A DNA stretch of 64,000 nucleotides from Paludibacteraceae bacterium (GTDB taxonomy: Bacteria > Bacteroidota > Bacteroidia > Bacteroidales > Paludibacteraceae). The position numbers were made by a program, and so were the translations under genes. Under the pieces are notes generated by a model, which was given only the letters and a program-made list of their open reading frames with translations, ran no database searches and was not told the DNA's origin. Shown piece by piece: positions 1-9,900 of this stretch (positions within the stretch are counted from its first letter, which is position 1; each line of letters starts with the position of its first letter). Location: positions 1-64,000 of the forward strand of contig JAFSMP010000026.1 of the NCBI GenBank assembly GCA_017447875.1, written 5' to 3'.

Positions 1-63
1 GAACCTGGACGGGACGCGGCGCGTCCACCGTAGAAGCCTTTTTAGAACAACACGTGCACGCGC

Positions 64-150
64 TCAGAAGCGTGCATGTAGACAGTAGAAATAATATACG
101 ACATTTTCGCCGTATGGGGGGGTAAAATTGAACATTTGAATATTTGTCAT
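64..150 (-). CDS. Possible 28-residue aromatic-rich leader peptide
   Basis: A 28-codon ORF starts about 25 nt downstream of a good minus-strand promoter (-7 box at 175-182). It holds four Phe and four Tyr, including the run VVYYFYC, and its stop codon lies in a hairpin (arms 55-61 and 70-76). This arrangement resembles an attenuator leader for an aromatic amino-acid gene lying beyond the left edge of the window. No Shine-Dalgarno sequence is visible, the ORF contains a run of seven C, and the downstream gene is not in the window. It could equally be untranslated leader of an RNA or of another gene. Low confidence. Confidence 0.25.
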   Translation of the reverse strand: MTNIQMFNFTPPYGENVVYYFYCLHARF

Positions 151-174
151 TGTTTCATTTAACCTTTGCGTCTG

Positions 175-206
175 CAAAGGTACAGAAAAAATCTGATATA
201 TGCAAG
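175..206 (-). promoter_or_regulatory. Bacteroidota promoter reading left
   Basis: The minus strand shows -7 box TACCTTTG (175-182) and -33 CTTG (203-206) with a 20-nt spacer that begins CATATA. It reads towards the left edge and would transcribe the possible leader ORF and an unseen downstream gene. It is closely similar to the promoter at 461-492. Confidence 0.7.
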
Positions 207-252
207 AAAAAAATGAAAATTATGAGTTGACGTCGTAGAACTCTAATACTTT

Positions 253-370
253 TCGCGCTTACTCTATTACTTTTTTCGGCTTGCTCAGATACTTTTTCCG
301 TCTGCTCTGTTACTTTTTCATCGAGGTCTGACACTTTTTGAGTCGGGTCTGACACTTTTTCTGCGCGATA
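253..370 (-). repeat. Degenerate 21-bp tandem repeats coding KVS/KVT heptads
   Basis: About five imperfect copies of a 21-bp unit, containing TACTTTTTC or CACTTTTTG on the plus strand, encode KVSD, KVSD, KVTE and KVSE heptads on the minus strand. They lie inside the gene remnant at 155-442. Confidence 0.6.
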
Positions 371-460
371 GTCGCAGAGTTGTCGTCGCTCGTTGGCGAA
401 CTCACGCTGCACGCTGCTTATGAAAAGTTTGATTTCTGCCATATGCACCCATATCGTCTG

Positions 461-492
461 CAAAGGTACAACTTTTTTCGCACATATGCAAG
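461..492 (-). promoter_or_regulatory. Promoter of the ATPase remnant
   Basis: The minus strand has -7 TACCTTTG (461-468) and -33 CTTG (489-492) with a 20-nt spacer starting CATATGTGC. It directs transcription of the gene remnant at 155-442. Its core is nearly the same as that at 175-206, so one may be a copy of the other. Confidence 0.7.
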
Positions 493-509
493 AAAAATCG
501 ATGATTTTT

Positions 510-538
510 CGGTTTAAAGTATAAAGTATAAGGTTTAG
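510..538. repeat. Short tandem repeat (TTTAAAGTATAAAG type)
   Basis: Imperfect repeats of AAAGTATA lie between the remnant promoter and the dcuB terminator. They resemble the simple repeat cassettes found elsewhere in the window (see 29267-29293). Confidence 0.5.
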
Positions 539-540
539 AG

Positions 541-578
541 ACAAAAAGAGACGGGGCACGATGGACGTGCTCCGTCTC
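541..578 (-). terminator. Rho-independent terminator of the 16137-605 operon
   Basis: A 12-bp stem with one G-U pair (arms 548-559 and 567-578, GAGACGG...CCGTCTC) is followed on the minus strand by TTTTTG. It lies just downstream of the dicarboxylate carrier stop codon. Confidence 0.8.
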
Positions 579-604
579 TTGGGTAGAGTTAGCAGGGATG
601 CTAT

Positions 605-1936
605 TTATCCGAACAGCAGCCAGGCGATCAGGTAACCGATGCCGATGGAGACAAAGGTGGTGATGAAGCCGGCGAGTTGGAAGGAATGGTTAATGACATA
701 TTTGCCGATATGCGTGGTGCCTGTCCGGTCAAAACCGATCGCAGCCACTTCCGTAGGATAGTTGGGCAGGAAGAAATAGCCGTTCACTGCAGGGAAGAGC
801 GCCAGCAGGATATGCGGCGGCAGGCCGAGCGCCAAACCGACCGGATACAAGGTCTTCGCCGTTGCAGCCTGCGAGAAGAGCATGATGCTGAACAGGAACA
901 GAGGTATTGCGAAGAGGATCGGCCAGGACGTGAAGACACCGGCTACGGAACCCATGATGGCTTCATGGTTACCGAGGAAGAAAGTGCTTCCCATCCATGC
1001 CACGCCGAAGATCGACACCATGGCGTTCATACCGGACGCGAACACATTGCCTTTGACTGCATCGCGCACGTCGGCCTTGCCTACAAAGAGGATCAAGGCG
1101 GCGATGGACATCATGATGATCTCGATGATATAGTTCATATTCATCGGCTCACCATGGAAACTCGGTCGCATAGCGGGTATAGAGCCGAAGAGAACCACCA
1201 GCACCACGCCCAGCAGGAACGCTAATACCGCCCATTTGGCACGGGGGTTGGCTATTTTCTCATTTTCACATTTTCCTATTTCCTCATTTTCAATCAGTCC
1301 TTCACGGACACGGCGTTGGTATTCGGGATCTTGCTCGAGGGGTTTGCCGACGAAGTTCTGCACGAGTGCCGCCACAAAGATCGCGATGAGCGAAGCAGGG
1401 ACGGTGATGATCATGATCTCCCGGATACCGATCCCTGCCCCACCGAGCATGGTATGGGACAGGATGGCTGCCGTAGCGGCAGAGACGGGAGAGCCCGTGA
1501 TGCCTAAGGATGCGGCGATGGTCGAGACGCTGAGCGGTCGTTCCGGTCGCACTTTCGCCTTGTAGGCTATCTCCGAGATAATCGGCAGCAGCGCATAACA
1601 GGTATGCGCCGTGCCTGCCAAGAAGCAGAACAGCCAGGTCACGAAGGGAGCATAGAAGGTGATCCGACTCGGGTGACGGCGGAGGATTTTCGCTGCGACC
1701 TGCACCATGTAATCCAATCCGCCTGCGGCTTGCAGTGCCGCAGAGGCGGTGATGACCGACACGATGATGAGCATCACATCGACGGGTATCACTCCGGGTT
1801 CGAGCCCGAAGCAGAAGACGAGGATGAACACACCCACCATACCGTAGATACCCAGACCTACAGAGCCTACTTTCGCGCCGATGAAGATCATCGTCAGCAC
1901 GACGAGCAGTTGCAGAATAATAAGGAACGTAGCCAT
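605..1936 (-). CDS. dcuB: Anaerobic C4-dicarboxylate carrier, DcuA/DcuB family
   Basis: An inner-membrane carrier that exchanges fumarate, malate or aspartate for succinate during anaerobic fumarate respiration. The 443-residue product is the normal length, with about ten hydrophobic segments and the family-typical stretches GTAHTCYALLPIISEIAYKA and GITGSPVSAATAAI. I chose the ATG at 1936 (MATFLII) rather than further upstream, because it follows the stop of the preceding lipoprotein gene by one base and gives the usual N-terminus. Residues about 213-228 (LIENEEIGKCENEKIANP) are an unusual hydrophilic insertion encoded by a simple CATTTTC repeat in a cytoplasmic or periplasmic loop. It is the last gene of the operon, followed by a strong terminator. 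A class I fumarase lies elsewhere in the window (44169-45809), which fits fumarate metabolism. DcuA versus DcuB cannot be told. Confidence 0.92.
   Translation of the reverse strand: MATFLIILQLLVVLTMIFIGAKVGSVGLGIYGMVGVFILVFCFGLEPGVIPVDVMLIIVSVITASAALQAAGGLDYMVQVAAKILRRHPSRITFYAPFVTWLFCFLAGTAHTCYALLPIISEIAYKAKVRPERPLSVSTIAASLGITGSPVSAATAAILSHTMLGGAGIGIREIMIITVPASLIAIFVAALVQNFVGKPLEQDPEYQRRVREGLIENEEIGKCENEKIANPRAKWAVLAFLLGVVLVVLFGSIPAMRPSFHGEPMNMNYIIEIIMMSIAALILFVGKADVRDAVKGNVFASGMNAMVSIFGVAWMGSTFFLGNHEAIMGSVAGVFTSWPILFAIPLFLFSIMLFSQAATAKTLYPVGLALGLPPHILLALFPAVNGYFFLPNYPTEVAAIGFDRTGTTHIGKYVINHSFQLAGFITTFVSIGIGYLIAWLLFG
1251..1296. repeat. In-frame CATTTTC repeat cassette inside dcuB
   Basis: TTTTCTCATTTTCACATTTT and its continuation form imperfect heptamer repeats. 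They encode about 15 charged residues in a loop of the carrier. The same type of sequence occurs in trmN6 at 17332-17369. Confidence 0.7.
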
Positions 1937-1937
1937 G

Positions 1938-2429
1938 TTATTGCATTTCTTTCCACTCCGGTGTGTAGGGCTCGGTAATATAACCAAGTGGAGTATCGTT
2001 GCGGAAAGGGAAAGTGGAGGTAGCCTCGAAGATGCGCTTGAGTTCCGGAGAATAGAAACGCAGTTGGACGTTACCGCCGCCCTCCGCAGCGGGTGAGATA
2101 TAGAGCCAATAGAGGTCGTAGTCCGCTTTGTAGGTAGCGATACCGCAACAGTCGTTACCGATGAAGGCAGCGAGGGTACCTTTCGACTTGGTAAAGGAGA
2201 CTTTGACGATTGACGTCATGGATGCGGACATGTCATTATCGCTGGTGATGACCCAATTGGGATTCGGTGTGTCTCCCGGAGTAACATAGGGATCAACCGG
2301 TTCGCTTTCTTTGTCCTTCTTACAGCCCGCAAAGAAGACCGTTAGCACTGTTAGAAGTGCGACCGCTAACGCTGTTAGACCAACCTTTGGTCTGTTAGAA
2401 TTTTTTACCTGTAACATCATATTTCTCAT
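1938..2429 (-). CDS. Small putative lipoprotein
   Basis: A 163-residue product of unknown function. It has an N-terminal hydrophobic stretch ending in the lipobox FFAGC followed by KKDKESEPVDP, so export and lipidation are likely. The mature part contains WVITSDNDMSASMTSIVKVS, FIGNDCCGIA and YWLYISPAAEGGGNVQLRFY, features of an all-beta Ig-like or T9SS-associated domain; I do not recognise a named family. The first codons (MRNMM) are the same as those of the gene at 2602-3975, and both starts lie in a duplicated stretch that in another frame spells the C-terminal tail of the giant protein. The hydrophobic part of the signal peptide is written in TAACAG/GTTAGC repeats (2336-2400). M4 or M5 are alternative starts. 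Cotranscribed with dcuB, whose start is one base after this stop. Confidence 0.7.
   Translation of the reverse strand: MRNMMLQVKNSNRPKVGLTALAVALLTVLTVFFAGCKKDKESEPVDPYVTPGDTPNPNWVITSDNDMSASMTSIVKVSFTKSKGTLAAFIGNDCCGIATYKADYDLYWLYISPAAEGGGNVQLRFYSPELKRIFEATSTFPFRNDTPLGYITEPYTPEWKEMQ
2336..2400. repeat. TAACAG-type repeats coding a signal peptide
   Basis: On the minus strand the motifs TCTAACAGACC, GGTCTAACAG, GTTAGCGG and TCTAACAGTGCTAACGG follow each other. They encode the hydrophobic part of the lipoprotein signal sequence (VGLTALAVALLTVLTV). Confidence 0.5.
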
Positions 2430-2452
2430 TGTTTTGAATTATTTTACATGGA
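2395..2452 (-). repeat. Partial copy of the giant-gene 3' end and next gene start
   Basis: The minus strand here is close to 3941-3997: both contain CATGTA, then CAATGAGAAATATGATGTTAC, then an A-rich stop region. In one frame it reads KIIQNNEKYDVTGKKF followed by a stop, matching the C-terminal tail NNEKYDVTGKKL of the giant protein. Stops lie just upstream in that frame, so it is not translated as such and appears to be a leftover of a duplication. Confidence 0.7.
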
Positions 2453-2470
2453 TAGGGTTATCATTTATTT

Positions 2471-2605
2471 TCAGAACGTTCGTTCTGGCGCACGTGCGCC
2501 ACCTTGCGAGCCGCCGCCGCCTACCGGCATGCTACTCGCGCAAAGGGTTTGACCTGCGATAACAATTGTTTGCAGGGACATGGAAGGTTGTATATACTTT
2601 CTCAT
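2471..2605 (-). CDS. Small ORF, 44 residues, overlapping the preceding stop
   Basis: This ORF was found by reading the junction. Its ATG overlaps the TGA of the FISUMP-type gene (ATGA), and AGGAGG (2615-2620) lies nine bases upstream, unusual in a phylum that rarely uses Shine-Dalgarno sites. The product begins MRKYIQPSMSLQTIVIAG and continues with a Cys, a GGGGS stretch and a charged end APERTF. This layout (M-K/R-K-Y-I-x-P start, hydrophobic middle, Gly-rich part, short charged tail) resembles short uncharacterised Bacteroidota peptides of 40-70 residues. No function can be given. The AGGAGG also encodes Gly-Gly of the upstream protein, so it might be coincidental. Translational coupling to the upstream gene is likely if the ORF is real. 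Confidence 0.5.
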   Translation of the reverse strand: MRKYIQPSMSLQTIVIAGQTLCASSMPVGGGGSQGGARAPERTF

Positions 2606-3975
2606 AATTTCTGTCCTCCTATGCTATATGGTTCACCATTGATGAGCAAGACCACACGTCCTTCACGCAATAGTTTTGCACTCTTCGTTTTCATTTCTTC
2701 GTTCTCTAACCCTGTCATGACACCCGTTTTCTGTCGGATATGCAGCGAAGCGGGTATACCGCGATAGACAGGAGCCGGACTCGGTTGACCGGGATCAACC
2801 AGCCAATACGCCCGGAAGCCTTTCATGCTCGTGTCATCCGCGATAGGCCAGTAGAGCACATCGTCCGCTCCAAGGAAGAGGTTATAATGGTTCAGTTCCT
2901 CAATATGGGTCATCGGATAGAAACCACGGAAAGTCACCTTCGCATCGCCCGTCTGACCGGCATCGCTACCCGTTCCCCAAGCGATATTATCGAATCTCAG
3001 GAACGACAGGTCATCACTGGAGGTCCAACGGATCATGTACGGTACGCCTTTGGTTAACTGATCGCCTGTCAGAGGTGAGAGTTGCAGTTGCAGCTCCGTG
3101 CCGGCACCGGTCTCCACCACGTTTCCACCTTCGAAGGTGAAGATCTCCGCACCGGCCAAAGGCGAAGCGGCGATACTGTTCACGTCAAAAGGCAGACAGA
3201 TCGTATTGAAATAACCGTCCTTATAGAGCGTACGTTTCATGAGCGCAAAGTTCTCGTCATCCGCCGCAGCGAATTTCGTTGAGAAGGTCGAGGCATCATC
3301 GTTCTCGTCCAACACGGTTACCGTCTGCGCCAAGCGAACGCTGTAGTACATTGTCTTAGCTTTCGCCTGGCGGTCATGAATTACCGAATTCTGAAACTGA
3401 ATGGCAAAGCCCTGAGCCGTATTATCGCTATTTTCCGAACTGCTCCAATACGTACCGTCTAAACCCGGATCCGTGGCGGTTGTTCCGTCCTCCGAGTAAC
3501 CTGCGGCAGGCAAGAACACGGCTCCGGCAGCCGACATAGCCGTCCACTGGGCAGCATCGTAGATGTTGGTGTCCCAGCCTTCAGCAGCAGCGCCGGCCTT
3601 AAAGGCAGGTACACCTGCAGGTTGCGTCCAGTTATCCGGAATGATGATCAAGCCGTGTTCGCCGGCTACGGTACCTATTCCGTTGCGTTGGTCGGCAGCT
3701 GCGCGTCCTTCATCGCGTGTAACCAACAGGTAGGTCCATTCATCTTTGTCCAAGACATGCCATCCTGCTACGCTGATTGCTTGCGTTTCAGCGAATGTAA
3801 AGAAGGTCTTTGTACTTTGAGAATAGTTCTCGTCCGCCAGCGTTACATACACGCCGTCTCCGACGGAGAACACTCCTTTCGGGGCGGTTGCTCCTACTGT
3901 GCCTGCTGCCGAAAGCAGCAGGGCACAAAGAGCAAGGATTTTATAATTTCTTTCCAGTAACATCATATTTCTCAT
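2602..3975 (-). CDS. Secreted FISUMP-type protein with C-terminal tail motif
   Basis: A 457-residue exported protein. A signal peptide covers about residues 1-29 (ILALCALLLSAAGTVGA). Residues about 60-215 resemble the Fibrobacter succinogenes major paralogous (FISUMP) domain, with GWHVLDKDEWTYLL, an LIIIPDNW strand and the closing YWSSSENSD and YYSVRLAQ motifs. The rest looks like beta-rich surface-protein sequence (YFNTICLPFDVNSI). The last 25 residues (AKLLREGRVVLL then GEPYSIGGQKL) match a tail also present in the giant protein and in the CotH protein; it may be a secretion or anchoring signal. The start overlaps the end of the giant gene by 35 bases in another frame, and M4 or M5 are alternatives. 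Part of the operon starting at 16137. Confidence 0.8.
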   Translation of the reverse strand: MRNMMLLERNYKILALCALLLSAAGTVGATAPKGVFSVGDGVYVTLADENYSQSTKTFFTFAETQAISVAGWHVLDKDEWTYLLVTRDEGRAAADQRNGIGTVAGEHGLIIIPDNWTQPAGVPAFKAGAAAEGWDTNIYDAAQWTAMSAAGAVFLPAAGYSEDGTTATDPGLDGTYWSSSENSDNTAQGFAIQFQNSVIHDRQAKAKTMYYSVRLAQTVTVLDENDDASTFSTKFAAADDENFALMKRTLYKDGYFNTICLPFDVNSIAASPLAGAEIFTFEGGNVVETGAGTELQLQLSPLTGDQLTKGVPYMIRWTSSDDLSFLRFDNIAWGTGSDAGQTGDAKVTFRGFYPMTHIEELNHYNLFLGADDVLYWPIADDTSMKGFRAYWLVDPGQPSPAPVYRGIPASLHIRQKTGVMTGLENEEMKTKSAKLLREGRVVLLINGEPYSIGGQKL

Positions 3976-6900
3976 TGTTTCGGATAATTACTACATGGTT
4001 GTTCTCGATGATCTTATAAACACCGGTCTCATCGGCAGGACGAAGCATAATTGGTGCTTTCAGACTACCTGCATGGCTATCGGTCGAGTACATGATGGCG
4101 CCATTTTCGGGTACGTAGTTCTCGCCGTCCATCTCGAAGCGGAGCGTGCCAGTCTTATCGCTCTGGATGGTGAGGAAGTAATATGTTTCCTCATCAATCG
4201 TGAGCGGTGTAGCAACCGCAGCGAGTTCATCACCTACGTAAACCTTCAATACATCATTTACATCATTGAGCGACGCAGTCGCGCTCATTCCATCATTAAT
4301 CATTGCTATCACGGTCATGTTGGTTGCAGCCTTCGGGTTACTGAATACAGACGGATGACTGCTGTTATCCTGAGCGCGACGCGGAGCTTTGGAAGGAGAC
4401 TGACGATAGAACGGGATGGTGACAGTGCCCGGTGCCATGCGACGGAAGAGGTATCCTTCTCCCGGACGCAGGGCAGTAAGGTTACCTTCCCAGCGATTGT
4501 TAGCCGAGAAAGTAGCGAAGCGGTCATGTGCTTTGATGAGGTCACCCTGAGTAGCGTTGTCGTAATAGCCTGCCAATGCTTCGGTAAGCGGTGTTGTTTG
4601 GTCAAACAGACACGGCATCGGATTCCATTTGCCGTTACCGCTGACGGATATCTTCATCGAATCCTCAGGCAGTTTCTCACCCGCGATACGGATGGTATTA
4701 CCTGCTGCGCTAAGCACCATATAGGTTTGCGAGAAATGCAAGGTTTCAAGCGTACCCACAAAGTAGCCTGTTGCCGCATCATAGTCGCTGAACAGACAGG
4801 AGTTGGTGTTCTTGATCTTGTCATTAGCCACCCATGGGTCATTCGCCGTCATACAAGCCGCCATGGAACCGCCGGTCTTGGTCAGATCGAGATTCAGGGA
4901 TATCCAGTTCCAGCCCTTCTCGATAGCGATATGCTGCATTTCACTTCCGCTGGTCATGAGGATAATCGGTTTTCCGTCGTCGCAGCCATAGACATAGCCA
5001 TGCTCGAAGAGGATATTGCGACTTGCTGTGAGATCAAAGACTTTACCGGTCGAAGCCTGCCAGAGTTGGAAGCGTACCGGTTGACGGTTCATATCATCGT
5101 TACCATAAACAGTGATGAAGGCCTTGGATGTGTTGGTGATATCGTCAAAGGTGACATTTTCTTTACCGACACACTCATTGCGGTAGAGCGCATAGACGAT
5201 ATCATTCGGGTCGGTGTCATAGACCGATTGATCGAGCATGACTTGTGCGCAGACAGACATATTGAGCGGATACTTGCCTTTATCCACACCGTCGTACGGC
5301 GGTATCGCCTCTATATTGAATTCGATACGGAGCGGTTCGCTCAGTCCGTCTTCATCGGTCAGATAGATCACATCCGAATAAAGACCTACGGCTATATTGG
5401 CATCGAAGGTAAGCGTCAGTGTTATCTCGTCAGTCGGTTCAATAGCGCCGCTGGGTGCATCTACTGACAGCCAGTCTGGCATGGACTCGACGGTGTACTG
5501 ATGACGCTTTCCTGAGTAGTTGACAACGCGAATGGTACGTGTGACGGATTCGTCTTTACCATAGATAGCCTTGGCGGTAATCTCTTTTTTCGCCCATTTG
5601 ACAGCATTGCGATCGACGAAAGTGGTCCATGTCACAGGCGAAGCCATCGGGTTACCGTTGAGGTCCTCCACATCGCGGACGGTGATATAGATGGTCTGTT
5701 TGTTGATTTCGCGATCCAGCATATTGAGGTTGATCATCAACTCGTCGTTATTGAACGACCAGTCGAAGTTCATCTTCGTGAGCTGACCGATGTCTTGCAC
5801 AGGAGCAGAGAGAGTCCTGTCGCCTAAATCCGTCACGCTCGACGAGTCGGATACGCTGACGATGAGCGGTTGCACTTTCTCTACTACGTCGCCCTCAGAG
5901 GTCCTGAAGACGCGTTGGTCATTGATAGAGAAGACCTGTTCCAGAATACCGTTATCATTCTCCTTCATTTCTACGAAAGGCAAGTACGCCATCAAACCCA
6001 TCTCGTCTCCTCTCGGCGAGGTCGTGCCGTAGGTCTCCATGAGCGCCTGCGGAAGGGCTTGCTCAAAGATAATGAACTCATCGATATTTCCATCGAAACC
6101 ATTACCGCCGATGTACATCTCTCCGCTCACTTCGCCCATTCGCTCGGCAGAGAAGGAGAGTCTCTGTTTGTCATCGACATAGACCGCTACATTATTGAAG
6201 GTGCGGTTGATGGTCAGCGCGATATGATGCCACATGTTGTCGGCATATTCGCCGTCGATTTTCCATTCGTTCGCATAGTTCCTGAGCACAAGCGCACCAT
6301 TGTGAAGCGCGATTTCGGTCCCTTGGGTCTCCGACATGCGTCCGGCGGAGAAGATCGTACCGCTTTGGCTTGGGCTCTTGAACCAGAACATGAGTGTCTC
6401 ATCCTGTTTGTTGGAGCGCGAGAGCAATTCGTCAGCCAGTTTGACCTGTTGTTGGCCCTTCACGCGCAGGGAGATTCCTTGCTGATACTCCCAGTTGGTC
6501 TGATGGGCATAGAGGGTGGCTCCGTTGGCTTTATCGGTGAGCGTCTCGCCCTTGCCTTCGTCCATCGGATAGTAAGCTACCAGTTCGCGCTCGTATCCTG
6601 TGAGGCGTGTCATATAGGTCTGACTGATCTCATCGGGCGCCAGCGCCTTCGTCCACAGACGGACCTCCTTCATATTACCCGCAAAGCCCTTACCAATCGT
6701 TATCGGCGCACTGCCGGAATAGTCCATCGCCTTCGCAAAGGGCTTGATGAGGGTATCGGTCACTTCTTTCGTTCCCGCATAGAAACGCACTAATCCGTTC
6801 TCGCGGTCATAGACCACCGCTACGCGGGTGAACGCCAGCATCTTCTCCGGCAAGGTGTCGGAATAGATAGTACCGTCACCCAGTTGGGCAAACAAGCGGT

Positions 6901-9900
6901 TGTCGGCGCTCTTACCGAAACTGAACGGACGGCGACCCTTGGTGTCGTAGTTGAAGAAGGTGTAGGCAGCTTCCGGATCCTGCGGGCGAACCATCATGTC
7001 CACCGTGAACGATTTGTCCGAAATGGAACGTGCCACTTTCGATTCGGCGTAAGAATTCTCCGTGTCGGTAAAGTGCAGCGATATGCCTGTAGTGATACCG
7101 GTCTCGTTGGTATAGCCTACAATCTGGAAGTTGTTATCCTCATCGAGATAATTACCGGCTATCGGTTCGTTGAAGCGCAGCTTGAGGTTGTCGCCTACCC
7201 CCAGGATAGAGTTAGCCGGTTCGGCGTCGCCGAAGACGCGCGGTACACGGGTGTCCTTCGTACCCCGCATCACAGCCGAAGCACGAGTGATAAAGCCGCT
7301 GCCGTGACGGCAGAAAGCTACGGCACGCAGGTCGTACTGCTGCTCCATCGGGTCGCGTTCGCCGTAGAAACGGATGTTCTCGATACGGCCGCCGTTGATC
7401 ATTGCCTTGTTGCCCGAAGCCGCGTTATAGAGGCTGTCGTCGGCATAGTAGGAGCAGAGGTTGACCCAACCGTCGTCGCTGTGGGTTGCCAGCTTGTACT
7501 GGAACTCGATGTGATCGAAGTTCTTGTAGTTGACATCAAAGCCGTCGATCACTACCGGCAGATACCATCCGGTGGAGTCTTGCGGCGAGAGGGTGTTCAT
7601 GATCCAGTTGTCGTGCGGCGCCGTGATATTCACCGGACAAGCCACCGGCATAAAGTGTGCGGAGAAGGTGCATCGTGCCAACTCCGACATACTACATGTC
7701 GAGGTCAATGATAACGTGATATTCTCGAAATCGTATCCCTCACCGGCATAGACCTCTACGCGCTTGGTTATTATCGAACCACGTGTTAGAGCAAATTCGC
7801 GGGCTTCCTCCGTAAGGGGCAGACCGTCAATCAGGATTCTCGCGCCTTTGGGGTTAGTACCTCTTTGCACTTTGAGTTCAAACTTAAGCACGTTGTTGCC
7901 GTTACCGTAGTCCACTTCCCCCTCATTCGCCATGTGGATATTGAATACCGCGGGCTGATCGATCGGCACATTGCTGCGCTCATGGACGTCGATATCGAGT
8001 TTCGGATTCTCCAGTTTGAGCGAACCGGCAGAAAGGGGCACCTTAGGGGTATAGAATCGTGTCGAGTCCGGTCCTTCCCACGGGCATCGTGTAGCACCCG
8101 CGTTGAGGAAATAGACGTACGAGCCATAGAGGTGATCATTGTCTGCATCGGTAAAACCACGTGTACCGGAGGTGGCATCGTTATATACGCTATTCTTGTC
8201 CACCACGCGATAGACGGACACATTGAGGTGTTCGTACGAGAAATCATCGACCTTGAGCGTGAAGCCGGCAGCCTTGGTATGCCCTTTCGTCTTATATTCC
8301 GGACTCATGTTCCAATCGATGTTGACAATCGGCGTGAACTCGAAAGACCAGGATGCGGCAACCGTTTGTCCCTCTATCTTAACGGGATCGTTGCCTCTTG
8401 TAGCCTCTTGAGTAGTGGCAGCATCTATCAAATTTTTCCAGTTGATTTTTTCGCCTGCTTCATACAGAGTAGAATTCTTTGTCATGAAATCCCCCTTATT
8501 GAAATTCAATCCCGGATAGGTTAAGAAGTTATAAACCATGCTGCTGGAGTTGAAATTCTCAGTATGTGTTACAGTTGTTGCCCCGCCCACAGACCATGTA
8601 CCAACCTGTTCGCTATTGGTGCCTCGCAGCGCTTCAATCTTCTCGCGCTCGTTCTTCGCCAGCAGTTTGAACCAATCGACATACAGACGGTTGTAGGAAT
8701 CCACTTCATCGTCATATAGTTTGTCGTCCGGTTTGATCTGTACGTAATAGCCATTCAAGCCGAAGTGCTCGTCCTCGGGCGCGACTTTGCTCCAATAAGC
8801 GGGTTTGTGGGTAGAAGCCACAATAGCCGCCACGGTAGCACTATCTCCGGTCAAAAGGAGCGCGTCGCGCTGATGCGCTATCTGCGGCATCAGGTTGTTC
8901 TCGATATAACTCTGGGTATAGGCAAAGGTGGAGTTGATATAAGAGGTTGCGCCTAACTCGGTACCGATAACGAGGTAGTATTTCTGTCCGTTGGCATCGC
9001 GTCCTTCGGCGATGGTACGCATCGTACCGTTGGCAGTCTGAGCAGAGAGCGTGACATAAGTCAGCGAGTCGAGCGGCTGTACCGCATCCATCATACCAAA
9101 CAGCACATTCTGGGTCGCACCGATATAGACATCCGCATCGGAACCAACCGAGAACGGATCGCCGGCGGTAGTGATACGATCAGAAGTCGTGAAAGTATAG
9201 GTGGCATTATGTTTATACATATATGATCCGGTGAGAGGCAGACTCAGGGTATTACCTGTCTTAGCCTGGGTCGGCATACCGGTCCAGGCACCGCCTCCTA
9301 CGCCGGCGAAGGCACCCATATAGATATTGGTACCGGCACTATACTTGAGTGCAACATTCAATCCTAAGGTCAGTTTGAACTCCGTATTGCAGGTGTAGCT
9401 ATAGGATGTACCGGCATCGACATATGCGGAACTACCCGATCCGGGAGGATCGCGCAGGACATCGAGCAATACAATCTCGCCGTGGGTAGAAGCGGTAAAG
9501 TCTTTTCCTTTCAGTTTATCGCCGGTTACGTAAGCTCGTAAAGCCTGACTCTCGATATAGGCCCCCTGGTACTCCACCGAGAGATCCAGCACCCGCAGCG
9601 CGTCCTCTCCGGTCTTGACAAACGAGACGTAGTCCACAGGGAGGGTAATCAGCGCCTGACCCATCGTATCCAACTCATGGGTCTGGATCTCAGTATCCTT
9701 GGCGTCGTGGAGTCCGTTATAGACCTTGAGCGTACCACCTTGGAGGCGTACCTCCTCGTGACGGGCAGAGGAGGGATCGTTGTTGTAGTAATAGTCCTCA
9801 TGTGCGGTCACGCTGAACTGGTAGGTTTCCGAATTGAAGACCGGCGCTCCGAAGAGGTATTTGTAGGTTCCGTCCTCTTGTTTCTCTACCACCGGCACCT

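Larger units (their letters stand above)
155..442 (-). pseudogene. Remnant of a DUF4062/AlbA_2-type ATP-binding protein gene
   Basis: From the ATG at 442 the first 25 residues (MAEIKLFISSVQREFANERR onward) match the usual N-terminus of a Bacteroidota family of about 400-500 residues annotated as ATP-binding or RecG-like putative DNA-binding protein. The match stops after CDY and runs straight into a degenerate heptad-like linker (KVSD, KVTE and KVSE units) of the kind found near the C-terminus of the same family. The central ATPase and DNA-binding region is missing, so an internal deletion of roughly 1 kb is inferred. The reading frame stays open for another 40 residues through unrelated sequence and the downstream promoter. 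A normal promoter is still present upstream (461-492). Family assignment is from memory of its N-terminus; function is presumed lost. Confidence 0.6.

Noticed and set aside
12-26. Hairpin GGACGC-GGC-GCGTCC as a terminator
   Set aside because: No T run follows on either visible side, and the context is cut by the window edge.
3995-5467. Open frame of 490 codons on the plus strand
   Set aside because: Antisense to the 3' part of the giant gene, without recognisable domains.
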